Both the position numbers and the translations under genes were made by a program. Under the pieces are notes generated by a model. It was not told the DNA's origin and did not search any database. It saw only the letters and a program-made list of their open reading frames with translations. Of a stretch of DNA of 51,173 nt, positions 1 to 7,282 are shown piece by piece (the stretch's first letter is position 1; the number at the start of each line of letters is the position of its first letter). This stretch comes from Candidatus Collinsella stercoripullorum (lineage in GTDB: Bacteria; Actinomycetota; Coriobacteriia; Coriobacteriales; Coriobacteriaceae), in assembly GCA_019117005.1 (NCBI GenBank), contig DXAO01000058.1, positions 1 through 51,173 on the forward strand, in the 5' to 3' direction.

Positions 1-551
1 CCGACCTTGTGGCCCATGATCTCGATGACGAACACGCGGCCGTGCGAGCTCGCGGTGGTGTGGATGTTGTCGATGCACTCGGTGGCGACCTCGACGGCGG
101 AGGAGAAGCCGAAGGTGCGCTCGGTGCCCCAGGTGTCGTTGTCGATGGTCTTGGGCAGGGCGATGACGTTCAGCCCCTCCTGCGCCAGGCGGTTGGCGGT
201 CTTGGTGGAGCCGTTGCCGCCGAGCATGAACAGGCAGTCCAACTGCAGCTTATGGTAGGTGTGCACCATAGCGGGGACCTTCTCGACGCCGTCGGCCTCG
301 GGGGTATCGAGCATCTTGAAGGGGGTGCGGCTCGTGCCCAGGATGGTGCCGCCGCGGGTGAGGATGCCGCTGAAGTCGTGCGGCGTCATGATGCGGAACC
401 GGCTGTAGATGAGACCCTGGTAGCCGTCCTCGAAGCCGTAGATCTCCAGGCCGTCCTTGCAGTTGTTCTCGAGCGTCTTGACGATGCCGCGCATGGTGGC
501 GTTCAGCGCCTGGCAGTCGCCGCCGCTGGTGAGAAGACCGATCCTCAGCAT
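1..551 (-). CDS. pfkA: 6-phosphofructokinase, N-terminal part (runs off left edge)
   Basis: Phosphorylates fructose 6-phosphate in glycolysis. Only the first 183 codons are in the window. Visible motifs are the N-terminal nucleotide loop GLLTSGGD (residues 5-12), RGGTILGTSR (66-75), GGNGS (111-115), PKTIDND (133-139, with Asp137 at the catalytic-base position) and SSHGRVFVIEIMG (168-180). The start ATG is preceded by an AGAGGGGG ribosome site. The metal-binding Asp of the usual GGDGS motif is Asn here; I recall similar GGNGT/S forms in clostridial-type PFKs, so the choice of ATP or pyrophosphate as donor is not settled by this fragment. It is transcribed divergently from xpt. Confidence 0.93.
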   Translation of the reverse strand, partial: MLRIGLLTSGGDCQALNATMRGIVKTLENNCKDGLEIYGFEDGYQGLIYSRFRIMTPHDFSGILTRGGTILGTSRTPFKMLDTPEADGVEKVPAMVHTYHKLQLDCLFMLGGNGSTKTANRLAQEGLNVIALPKTIDNDTWGTERTFGFSSAVEVATECIDNIHTTASSHGRVFVIEIMGHKV

Positions 552-592
552 GTGGTCCCCCTCTTGACGTTGGTATCCGGTTGACATGTGGC

Positions 593-598
593 AGTGTA
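593..598 (-). promoter_or_regulatory. -10 element for pfkA
   Basis: TACACT on the minus strand, preceded by GC, about 42 bases upstream of the pfkA start codon. No convincing -35 was found. The call rests on sequence match and position only. Confidence 0.4.
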
Positions 599-607
599 GC
601 GCAACCG

Positions 608-640
608 CCCGCCCGCGGGTCCGGGGGCGGGTCGTTTTTT
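608..640 (+). terminator. Orphan rightward intrinsic terminator between pfkA and xpt
   Basis: CCCGCCC (608-614) pairs with GGGCGGG (625-631) over a 10-base loop and is followed by TCG and six T (635-640). It faces rightward, yet no rightward gene ends here and the likely xpt promoter (716-721) lies downstream. It may stop an antisense or short transcript starting in the pfkA 5' region. Confidence 0.5.
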
Positions 641-715
641 ACGCGCGCTTTGCGCAGATGGGGCCGCGTGCGGCTTCCGGGGGCGCGCGCCGAGCGCCGC
701 GGCGCGCGGTCGTGG

Positions 716-721
716 TATCCT
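716..721 (+). promoter_or_regulatory. Extended -10 element for xpt
   Basis: TATCCT preceded by GTGG, the extended -10 style seen before many genes in this window. The predicted start near 728 leaves a leader of about 50 bases, too short for a purine riboswitch. Confidence 0.45.
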
Positions 722-779
722 GCTGGGAATCACATGTCTCAATGAGGGGTGCCGGCCTGTCGGCGCAGAGAGGGTTGCC

Positions 780-1358
780 ATGAGGGAGCTAGAGGACCGC
801 ATTCGCGAGGACGGCGTCGTCAAGGCGGGCAACGTGCTGAAGGTCGATGCGTTTCTGAACCATCAGTGCGACGTGGCGCTGTTCGACCGGATGGGCGCCG
901 AGTGGGCGCGCCTGTTCGAGGGCGCGCCGATCAACAAGATCCTGACCATCGAGGCGTCGGGCATCGGCATCGCCTGCATCGCCGCGCAGCACTTCGGGAA
1001 CGTGCCGGTGGTCTTCGCCAAGAAGGCGCAGTCCATCAACCTCGACGGCGAGCAGTACGCCACCTCCATCTACTCGTTCACCAAGCAGCGCGAGTACCCC
1101 GTCATCGTGGGGAAGCGCTTCCTCACCCCCGATGACCACGTGCTCATCATCGACGACTTCCTGGCCAACGGCTGCGCGCTCGAGGGCCTCATCGCCATCG
1201 TGGAGAGCGCCGGGGCCACGGTCGAGGGGATCGGCATCGCGGTGGAGAAGGGCTTCCAGGGCGGCGGCGACAAGCTGCGCGAGCGCGGCTACCGCGTGGA
1301 GAGCCTCGCGCGCATCGCCGCCATGGACTGCGAGACCGGGGAGCTCACCTTCGCCTAG
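780..1358 (+). CDS. xpt: Xanthine phosphoribosyltransferase
   Basis: Salvages xanthine with PRPP to give XMP in the cytoplasm. The product is 192 aa, close to the 194 aa of B. subtilis Xpt. The type I PRTase PRPP-binding motif lies at about residues 121-133 ([13 protein letters not shown]), where the usual acidic DD pair is followed by FLANG, the Xpt signature. The N-terminal segment [17 protein letters not shown] and the flexible-loop segment [17 protein letters not shown] also fit Xpt rather than Apt. AGAGAGGG precedes the ATG. XMP feeds guanine nucleotide synthesis, to which guaB (42659) also contributes. A strong hairpin terminator follows at 1389. Confidence 0.93.
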   Translation: MRELEDRIREDGVVKAGNVLKVDAFLNHQCDVALFDRMGAEWARLFEGAPINKILTIEASGIGIACIAAQHFGNVPVVFAKKAQSINLDGEQYATSIYSFTKQREYPVIVGKRFLTPDDHVLIIDDFLANGCALEGLIAIVESAGATVEGIGIAVEKGFQGGGDKLRERGYRVESLARIAAMDCETGELTFA

Positions 1359-1388
1359 GCTCCGGCGCGGCGCCCGATGCGAGGGAGG

Positions 1389-1424
1389 GGAGGGGTCCGG
1401 GGCCGTGACGCCCCGGACCCCTCC
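1389..1424 (+). terminator. Hairpin terminator after xpt
   Basis: A perfect 15-bp stem: 1389-1403 pairs with 1410-1424 around a 6-base loop (CGTGAC). Only two T follow, so it may act as a structural or two-way terminator between xpt and the convergent antitoxin gene. Confidence 0.6.
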
Positions 1425-1556
1425 TTGCTCCCGTCGCGGGGGCGCCGGGCACGACGTATCTTTGTGTGCCGCGGCGGGCGGCGCCGATCCGCATCGTTCC
1501 TTGTCCCGAATAGGGCGATTGTCCATCGTCGGCACCGTCGTCTCGGTGCGCAGCCC

Positions 1557-2564
1557 CTAGGGTATCCGGCTTCCTTGCAGCTCCTTAACCATGTCCTGCA
1601 TGTACTCGCCGATATCTGCGGGCTTCTGCATCCGGTACCGTTCCTTCAGCGCGTGGAAGAACCGGCGGACCGACTCCTCGGAGATCTCATTGGTCGACGG
1701 CTCGCCATCGGGGACGTCGGTGCGAGCCTCGCGCCACGGCGCCTCCCTATGCGTGAAATCCTGTAGGGCGAACGGGCTGTAGCATGCGATGCGGCTGATC
1801 ACCGCCTCTAAGACCTCCCTCTCCTCAGGAGAGAAGGTCTTGCCGACGGCCTCGGCGACCTCCTGCCCGAACATCGATTCCTCTCTGACGCTCCTTAACT
1901 CGAGGGTCTCCCATAGGCGGGGGTACACGGGGCCGCGCGTCCAGGCCTCGCAGCGCTCGGAGACGAGCGGGCGTCCCAGGAACGCCTCGCAGAGCCCATT
2001 GGCGTAGTACAGCTCCTTCTGCAGGCCCAGCGGGGAGGAGCTGCCGGTCTTGGCGAGGATATAGGCGGCGGCTCTCTCCGCGGCGCTGCTTGTGGAGGTG
2101 AGCGCACGCATCGCCGCCTCCTTGCTTTTCCTGAATGCCAGATCGGTGAGCGCCCGGGTGTTGGTGTGTAGGATCAGCAGGTAGGCAAGGGGGCTCCTGT
2201 CGATCCTGCTGATGGTCTTCGAGTACTCCCGGCTCGGTATGTCGCCCTCGATGAACCTGGAATAGGACTGCTCCCCCCATCCGAGCACCTTCGAGAGCGG
2301 TCTTTTCCCTATGTTGTATCGTTCGGGGATCGCCTCGATGGTTCGTTGCGAGACGATCCCGTTCTCGGTGCGCACCGCATCGAGGAACGATCGCTGGTTC
2401 TCCGCCTGCACCTCGTCGGGCGTCGCCCTGCCTCCGCAACGCTGGCAGACTCCGTATCGGACCGGGTAGACGTAGCGCATTCCCTCGAATTCCGTTACCT
2501 CTTTTTCCGTGACGAGCGATACGTCGACGTATTCACGGCAGTGCTCGCAAAATGCCTTGCCCAT
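1557..2564 (-). CDS. Antitoxin: zinc finger + HTH + Panacea (SocA/DUF4065) domain
   Basis: 335 aa, predicted to neutralise the toxin encoded just upstream and to autoregulate. An N-terminal zinc-binding segment has two Cys pairs (CEHC at 6-9, CQRC near 40-43), as in MqsA. A helix-turn-helix-like stretch follows (about residues 70-125, including LSKVLGWGEQSYSRFIEG). The C-terminal part carries the Panacea/SocA signature LGLQKELYYANGLCEAFLG, then EAWTRGPVYPRLWETL. The Panacea domain is known to occur with many unrelated toxins and to neutralise them. The ATG has a GGAGGAG site and lies 30 bases after the toxin stop. A sampled line in the neighbouring toxin gene is about 50% G+C, against about 72% in a line of the CLC gene, which suggests horizontal gain. 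Confidence 0.85.
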   Translation of the reverse strand: MGKAFCEHCREYVDVSLVTEKEVTEFEGMRYVYPVRYGVCQRCGGRATPDEVQAENQRSFLDAVRTENGIVSQRTIEAIPERYNIGKRPLSKVLGWGEQSYSRFIEGDIPSREYSKTISRIDRSPLAYLLILHTNTRALTDLAFRKSKEAAMRALTSTSSAAERAAAYILAKTGSSSPLGLQKELYYANGLCEAFLGRPLVSERCEAWTRGPVYPRLWETLELRSVREESMFGQEVAEAVGKTFSPEEREVLEAVISRIACYSPFALQDFTHREAPWREARTDVPDGEPSTNEISEESVRRFFHALKERYRMQKPADIGEYMQDMVKELQGSRIP

Positions 2565-2594
2565 CAGATTCTCCTCCTTGACACGTCCCCTCGG

Positions 2595-3011
2595 TTACCG
2601 GAAAAGGAACGTCGGCTCATATTGTGCCTCGTGAAACGACACCACGACGGTGAAGGTGTCACCGATGACGTCGAATTTGTAGTAGACCCATATCTCTTCC
2701 GGATGGTTCGCCATGATCTTGTACAAAGCGTGTTTGCGGCAGAAGACGAAAAGCTCCTGCCCCTCATTCCCATCCATCCTGCTGGGGACCGCGTGAAGGA
2801 AATCTTCCGGTTCCAGGCTGCAGATCATCTCCGCGCATCGCCTACGGTTGCCCAAAAGGTTGTAGATGCGCATGAACGGCAGGTTCTTATCCTCTCTCTC
2901 GGAGATCTTATAGCGCCCTTGAGAGACGAGCAGCTTGACGGTATTGAGGTACGCGGCAACTTCCCTGTACGGCTTGGTGTAGCGGAATCGATCCGAGCCC
3001 TCGTCATCCAT
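2595..3011 (-). CDS. MqsR-like mRNA interferase toxin
   Basis: 138 aa; E. coli MqsR has 98. Collinear similarity to MqsR is visible by eye: VAAYLNTVKLLVSQGRYKIS matches the N-terminal helix and basic strand (RLSQVKKLVNAGQVRTT), ICSLEPEDFLHAV matches IIGLSESDFYKSM, and IWVYYKFDVIGDTFTVVVSF matches GQVYLKITVIHDVLIVSF. The Tyr at the MqsR Tyr81 position is kept. Two of the lysines reported as important in MqsR appear to be His here (FLHAV and SFHEA). An insertion of about 25 residues lies in the middle. The expected activity is ribosome-independent mRNA cleavage. Toxin-first order before a zinc-finger antitoxin also matches mqsRA. GGGGAGGAG precedes the ATG. Family confidence is moderate; the enzyme activity is inferred. 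Confidence 0.72.
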   Translation of the reverse strand: MDDEGSDRFRYTKPYREVAAYLNTVKLLVSQGRYKISEREDKNLPFMRIYNLLGNRRRCAEMICSLEPEDFLHAVPSRMDGNEGQELFVFCRKHALYKIMANHPEEIWVYYKFDVIGDTFTVVVSFHEAQYEPTFLFR

Positions 3012-3030
3012 CGCAACTCCTCCCCACGAT

Positions 3031-3067
3031 TTGAAACAAGTATGTACTAATAGTACAATTATTTCAA
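3031..3067. promoter_or_regulatory. Symmetric bidirectional promoter with internal palindromic operator
   Basis: Rightward: TTGAAA (3031-3036), 17 bases, TACAAT (3054-3059). Leftward: TTGAAA (3067-3062), 17 bases, CATACT (3044-3039). The shared spacer holds a perfect 7-1-7 palindrome TGTACTA-A-TAGTACA (3043-3057). The two promoters overlap almost completely, so one bound repressor would silence both. The antitoxin's helix-turn-helix is the obvious candidate. Confidence 0.75.
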
Positions 3068-3094
3068 CATCGATTCGATGGAAGGAGGTTTACC

Positions 3095-3220
3095 GTGCCA
3101 GTTCATCATGGCGGAAAAGTCGGCAAGGCCGCTTCGACGCTTGCAAAGGGTTCGAGCTCGAAAGCGTCGAAAAGCAAGGCGGGGAAGACGCTTGCGAATC
3201 ACAAGGCCGCGAAGCACTGA
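3095..3220 (+). CDS. 41-aa very basic small protein divergent from the toxin-antitoxin pair
   Basis: Starts at GTG with an ideal AAGGAGG site six bases upstream, behind a good promoter (3031-3059). The product begins MPVHHGGKVGKAASTLAKG, continues SSSKASKSKAGKTLANHK and ends AAKH. It is made almost only of Lys, Ala, Ser, Gly, Thr and His, with no acidic residue, no Cys and no Trp, and it has no hydrophobic membrane segment. The SKASKSKAGKTL pattern reminds me of short SK-x-AKS-x-AGS-type proteins near defence or toxin genes, but I cannot verify this. It could bind nucleic acid or the toxin/antitoxin. The start, ribosome site and promoter make it likely to be a true gene. Function unknown. Confidence 0.75.
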   Translation: MPVHHGGKVGKAASTLAKGSSSKASKSKAGKTLANHKAAKH

Positions 3221-3303
3221 GCATCCGGTTGGCCGTTTGGCCGGCGGCACCGATTCGGGTATCACCTACCCTGCGGGCGGGGGTCCGGTGTGGACGCCGC
3301 CGT

Positions 3304-4266
3304 CTACCCGCGGCACAGGACCGTGAGCGCCCCGGGCAGGACGTCCGCGCGCAGGCGGGCGGCGGCGACGCGCTCGCCGTCGGCCTGGATGGGGTAGCCC
3401 GCCTCCTCGAAGACGAGCTCGACCTCTCGCGCCCGCCGCATGCGCACCCGGCGGCTCGCGACGTGCCGGCCGCCCTTTGCCGCGAGGAACAGCGGCAGGG
3501 CGGCGGCGCGCGGGTACGGGCCGCAGGCGTAGCAGACGTCGAGCAGGCCGTCGGCGGGGTCGGCGTCGGGGCAGATGCGGAAGCCCGACCCGTAGGTCGG
3601 CCCGATCTGCATGGCGAAGATGATGGGGCGCATGCGCTCCGCGGGCGCGCCGTCGATCGAGACGAGGGCGGGGAAGTCCCGGTAGCGCCGGCAGAACACG
3701 TCGAGGCCGCTCGCGGTGTAGAGCGCCGTCCCGGTGAGCCCCGTGCTGAGGCGCAGCTCGTAGGTGCCCAGCGCGATGGCGGCGTCGAGCCCGAAGGAGA
3801 GCGTCTGGGCGAAGTACCCGACGCGGTCCGACCCGCCCTCGGCCTCCGCATAGACGATGCGGCCGACATCGAGCTCCCGCGGCTCGCAGGCGAGCAGGGC
3901 GGCGAGGTCGTCGTCGGAGCGGACCTCGGGCATGCCGACGGTCCGCGCGTAGTCGTTGCCGGACCCGACCGGCACGACGCCCAGACGGGGGCGCCGCACG
4001 CGCGGGATATCCATCAGCCCGCAGACCGTCTCGCGGACGATCCCGTCGCCGCCCACGGCCAGGACGGTGTCGAACCCCGCGGCGCCGGCGGCGATGTCCG
4101 TCGCATGGCCCGGCCGCTCCGTCCGCGCGAGCTCGACCGCCTGCCCGTCGTGGAGGTACATGCCGAGGAAGCGCGCGAGCCGCGCCCCGATGCCGGAGGC
4201 CGCCCCCGCGTGGGCGGCCGGGTTGGCGATGATGAGGGTGCGCCCGAGCCGCGCTGCGCCGCTCAT
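3304..4266 (-). CDS. Diacylglycerol kinase / YegS-type lipid kinase
   Basis: 320 aa, diacylglycerol kinase catalytic family. Such enzymes phosphorylate diacylglycerol or related lipids at the inner membrane surface and feed phospholipid turnover. The N-terminal strand LIIANPAAHAG (about residues 10-20) and the nucleotide loop AVGGDGIVRETV (about 71-82) are the family hallmarks, and VPVGSGNDYAR follows. The C-terminal part (LDVCYACG, IQADGERV) matches the second lobe of DgkB/YegS. The start ATG overlaps the stop of the CLC gene by four bases (ATGA), so the two are co-transcribed and probably translationally coupled. The exact lipid substrate cannot be read from the sequence. Confidence 0.87.
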   Translation of the reverse strand: MSGAARLGRTLIIANPAAHAGAASGIGARLARFLGMYLHDGQAVELARTERPGHATDIAAGAAGFDTVLAVGGDGIVRETVCGLMDIPRVRRPRLGVVPVGSGNDYARTVGMPEVRSDDDLAALLACEPRELDVGRIVYAEAEGGSDRVGYFAQTLSFGLDAAIALGTYELRLSTGLTGTALYTASGLDVFCRRYRDFPALVSIDGAPAERMRPIIFAMQIGPTYGSGFRICPDADPADGLLDVCYACGPYPRAAALPLFLAAKGGRHVASRRVRMRRAREVELVFEEAGYPIQADGERVAAARLRADVLPGALTVLCRG

Positions 4267-5777
4267 GGGCGCGCTCCGTCCCCGGTCTGTGCCGCGGCGG
4301 CGTCGCGCCCCTGCACGCCGTCCGCGTCGGGAGCCGAGCCGGCGCCCGTCCGGGACGACCCGTCCGCGTCCGCGTTCCCGCCGGGTTCCGCCGCCCCCGC
4401 ATCCTCCCGCCGGTGCGCGATGACCTCCTCGACCGTCTCCCCCTGCTCGTCGGCGAGCGAGCGGCGCTTGGGGGTCACGATGCGCTGGGCGGGGTAGACC
4501 CCGCGGTGGCCCGCGACCAGGTAGCTCACGAACGCGACGATCACGAAGTAGCCCGCCGCCTGCCCGCCGAACATGTCGACGGCCAGCATGATCGTGGTGA
4601 CCGGCACGTTCAGGGCGGCTCCGAAAACCCCCGTCATGCCGAGCGCGGCCATGAGGCCCGCATCGACGCCGAGCGGCCCCGCGAGCCAGCCGCCGAGCGC
4701 GGCGCCGATGCCGAACAGCGGGGTGACCTCGCCCCCTTGGAAGCCCGCGCCCAGCGTGAGGGCCGTGCAGACGAGCTTGGCGACGGCGTCGAGAGGGGTG
4801 GTCTCGCCGCGGAAGCCCGCCTCGACCAGCCATTCGGCCAGGCCGCCGTAGGGGTACAGGTCGAAGGCGACGTAGACGCCGAGCAGCACGAGCGAGCCGG
4901 CGACGGCCGCGGCGAGGTAGTTGGTGAAGCGGTTCGCCCAGAAGCGCCGCACCGCGCGGATCGAGGCGGAGAACAGGCGCGCGGTGAGCCCGAAGGCGAC
5001 CGCCGCCGCCAGCGCCGCCGCCACCGTATGCGGGGTCATGGGCGGCACGGAGCCGATCGTCTGGAAGGCGTGGGCGCACCCGAGCGCGCGGGCGACGGCG
5101 TCGCCGGTGAACGAGGCGACGAGGCAGTAGATGCCGGCGCTGTAGTTGAGCTTGCCGATGGTGCACATCTCCATGCCGAAGAACGCGCCGGCGAGCGGCG
5201 TGCCGAACACCCCGCCGAACGCCGACGAGATGCCGGCGAGCATGAGGTCCTGCCGCTCGCGCCCTCCCAGGTGGAAGATGCCGGCCGCGTTGCTCGCGAT
5301 GGTCCCGCCGATCTGCACGGCGGTGCCCTCCCGGCCCGCGGAGCCGCCCGCCGCGTGCGTGGCGACCGAGCAGATGAAGGTGAGCGCCGCCATCCGCGCC
5401 CGGATGGGCGTCCCGGTCACGGAGCTGTCGATGACGAGGTTGTTGCCGCGTGCGGCGCGCAGGCCGTGGTTGCGGTAGACCCAGGCGGTCGCGGCGCTCA
5501 CCGCGGGCAGCAGGGCGAACATCCAGCGGTTCGCCTCGCGCGCCGCGGTGACGAGGTCGAGGGCGGTCAGAAACGCCCAGGCGGCCGCGCCCATGAGCGC
5601 CGACACGACGAGGACGAGGGCGAGCGTGCGGGCGCTCGCGCGCATGTTGCCGAGGTCGCGCGCCGTGTCCTGGGCGAGCAGGCGCTCGGTCCGCATGAGC
5701 TCGAGCCCGAAGGCGCTCACGGCTCCGGTCCCGTGGCGGCGGCCGCGGCGCAGGCGTTCGATCGGTGTCGGGGGCAT
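4263..5777 (-). CDS. CLC-family anion/proton antiporter, CLC-F (fluoride)-like
   Basis: 504 aa, multi-spanning membrane protein. The gating-glutamate motif is GGSAGREGTAVQIGG, and a third-motif variant GAGFQGGEVTPLFGIG is present. The chloride-selectivity loop, GSGIP in classical CLCs, reads RGNNLVIDSS here. Asn at this place is a feature I recall from fluoride-exporting CLC-F proteins, so fluoride export is the best guess. The start at 5777 was chosen because a perfect TATAAT lies just upstream (5835-5830); a longer in-frame start at 5924 would lie before that promoter. The C-terminal 60 residues are Ala/Gly/Asp-rich and probably disordered. No fluoride riboswitch fits in the short leader. 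Confidence 0.8.
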   Translation of the reverse strand: MPPTPIERLRRGRRHGTGAVSAFGLELMRTERLLAQDTARDLGNMRASARTLALVLVVSALMGAAAWAFLTALDLVTAAREANRWMFALLPAVSAATAWVYRNHGLRAARGNNLVIDSSVTGTPIRARMAALTFICSVATHAAGGSAGREGTAVQIGGTIASNAAGIFHLGGRERQDLMLAGISSAFGGVFGTPLAGAFFGMEMCTIGKLNYSAGIYCLVASFTGDAVARALGCAHAFQTIGSVPPMTPHTVAAALAAAVAFGLTARLFSASIRAVRRFWANRFTNYLAAAVAGSLVLLGVYVAFDLYPYGGLAEWLVEAGFRGETTPLDAVAKLVCTALTLGAGFQGGEVTPLFGIGAALGGWLAGPLGVDAGLMAALGMTGVFGAALNVPVTTIMLAVDMFGGQAAGYFVIVAFVSYLVAGHRGVYPAQRIVTPKRRSLADEQGETVEEVIAHRREDAGAAEPGGNADADGSSRTGAGSAPDADGVQGRDAAAAQTGDGARP

Positions 5778-5829
5778 AGGGGGTTCCTCGCTTCCCGTAT
5801 CGCGGGCGCCCCATGCGCCCGCCGCGTGC

Positions 5830-5835
5830 ATTATA
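5830..5835 (-). promoter_or_regulatory. -10 element for the CLC/lipid kinase operon
   Basis: Consensus TATAAT on the minus strand, giving a start near 5823 and a leader of about 45 bases. It also decides the CLC start codon. Confidence 0.65.
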
Positions 5836-5905
5836 GGAGCACCGGTGCCGCGCCACAAACCGGCCGCGGGGTCGGTTCGCGGCGCGGCGCGCCCGCCGCG
5901 CGCAT

Positions 5906-5911
5906 TATACT
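5906..5911 (+). promoter_or_regulatory. -10 element for moeA
   Basis: TATACT, giving a start near 5918 and a leader of about 48 bases. The surrounding CGCCCGCCGCG-GCATTATA motif is a near-direct repeat of the stretch around the leftward CLC -10 about 76 bases away. Confidence 0.55.
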
Positions 5912-5965
5912 GGTGCGAGGACAAATGTCGGCGGCGCCGGGGGCGCCTGCGTCGGAGGGAGCGGG

Positions 5966-7222
5966 ATGGAGACGATGATCCCCCTTGAGGAGGCCAGACG
6001 GATCGTGATCGGGCACGTGGGCCGCACGGCCGTCGAGATGCGGCCGGTGTGGGGCGCGGTCGGGCTGCCGCTCGCCGCCGACGCCCCGACCGATATCGAC
6101 CTGTCGCCGTTCGCGAACAGCGCCATGGACGGCTACGCGGTGCGCTCCGCCGACCTGGCGGGGGCGGGCGGGGACGCCCCGGTCGTCCTCGACGTCGTGG
6201 GCCACGAGGCCGCCGGCTCCGTCTTCGACGGCGAGGTGGGCCCGGGATGCACGGTCCGCATCATGACGGGCGCCCCGCTTCCGGCGGGGGCGGACGCCGT
6301 GGTCAAGTACGAGGACGTCCGCGTGCTGTCCGGTGACGGGAACGAGGGTTCGCGCGTCTCCTTCGCCGCCCCGGCGCCCGCCGGGGACAACGTGCGCGAG
6401 GCGGGCCTCGAGGCGCGCGCGGGCGAGGCGGTCATGCGCGCGGGCGAGGTCGTGTCCCCGGCGGGCGCGGGCCTGCTCGCATCGGCCGGCTACGCGGAGG
6501 TTCCCGTCCACGCCGCCCCGAAGGTGGGCGTGCTCTCGATCGGCACCGAGCTCGTGGCCCCCGGCGAGGTCCCCGCGCGCGGGCAGATCCGCGACGCGAA
6601 CTCCTCGCTGATCCTGGCGAGCGCCCTGGCGGCGGGCGCCGAGCCGCGCTTTCTCGGCATCGTGCCCGATGACGAGGGGGCCATCCGCCGCGCGGTCCTC
6701 GAGGCGGCCGCGTCCTGCGACTTCCTCATCACGAGCGGCGGCGCGTCGGCGGGCGACTACGACTACGTGACCGAGCTCGTCCGCAGGGAGGGGGAGGTCC
6801 TGTTCGACCGCATCTCCCTGCGGCCCGGCAAGGCCATCACCTTCGGGGTCGTCCGCGGGGTCCCGTTCCTGGGCCTCTCGGGCAACCCCGCCGCGGCGGC
6901 CGTCGGCTTCGAGATGCTCGCCCGCCCGGCGCTGCGCAGCATGCGCGGGCACGTCGAGCTCGACCGCCCCGTGAGCCGGGCCCGCGTGGCGCACGACGTC
7001 CCCAAGGGGCAGCAGCGGCGCTTCTACGACCGGGCCCGCATCGAGCGCGGCGCCGACGGCGAGCTGTCGGTGCACGAGGCGTCGAGCCAGAACTCCGCGC
7101 TGCTGGGAACCCTCCAGCGCGCCAACTGCCTGCTCGTGGTGCCCGAGGGGCTCAAGGGGTACGCGGCGGGCGACGAGGTCGACTGCGTGCGCATCGACCT
7201 GCCCGAGGGCTCGGTGCTGTAG
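5966..7222 (+). CDS. moeA: Molybdopterin molybdenumtransferase
   Basis: 418 aa cytoplasmic enzyme that inserts molybdate into adenylylated molybdopterin, the last common step of molybdenum cofactor synthesis. Visible hallmarks are FANSAMDGYAV (about residues 50-60), the MoCF-domain stretch SIGTELV...GQIRDANSSLI (about 190-215), TSGGASAGDYDYV (about 255-267) and GLSGNPAAAAVGFE (about 305-318). A C-terminal MoeA domain IV segment follows. GGAGGGAGCGGG precedes the ATG. Mog and modABC lie directly downstream. The molybdenum hydroxylase at 21297-25084 is a likely client. Confidence 0.95.
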   Translation: METMIPLEEARRIVIGHVGRTAVEMRPVWGAVGLPLAADAPTDIDLSPFANSAMDGYAVRSADLAGAGGDAPVVLDVVGHEAAGSVFDGEVGPGCTVRIMTGAPLPAGADAVVKYEDVRVLSGDGNEGSRVSFAAPAPAGDNVREAGLEARAGEAVMRAGEVVSPAGAGLLASAGYAEVPVHAAPKVGVLSIGTELVAPGEVPARGQIRDANSSLILASALAAGAEPRFLGIVPDDEGAIRRAVLEAAASCDFLITSGGASAGDYDYVTELVRREGEVLFDRISLRPGKAITFGVVRGVPFLGLSGNPAAAAVGFEMLARPALRSMRGHVELDRPVSRARVAHDVPKGQQRRFYDRARIERGADGELSVHEASSQNSALLGTLQRANCLLVVPEGLKGYAAGDEVDCVRIDLPEGSVL

Positions 7223-7282
7223 GACGCCCCGCCGTCCGGGCGCACCGGAAGGCATGGGGGAGGGACCGTAGGAGGGGAAGAC

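Noticed and set aside
552..779. Purine riboswitch upstream of xpt
   Set aside because: Common for xpt in Firmicutes, but the predicted leader is only about 50 bases and the aptamer core is not recognisable.
1430..3303. Prophage or integrative element around the toxin island
   Set aside because: No integrase, recombinase, attachment repeat or phage gene is visible on either side.
5778..5830. Fluoride riboswitch before the CLC-F-like gene
   Set aside because: The leader from the likely start at 5823 is under 50 bases and shows no aptamer core.
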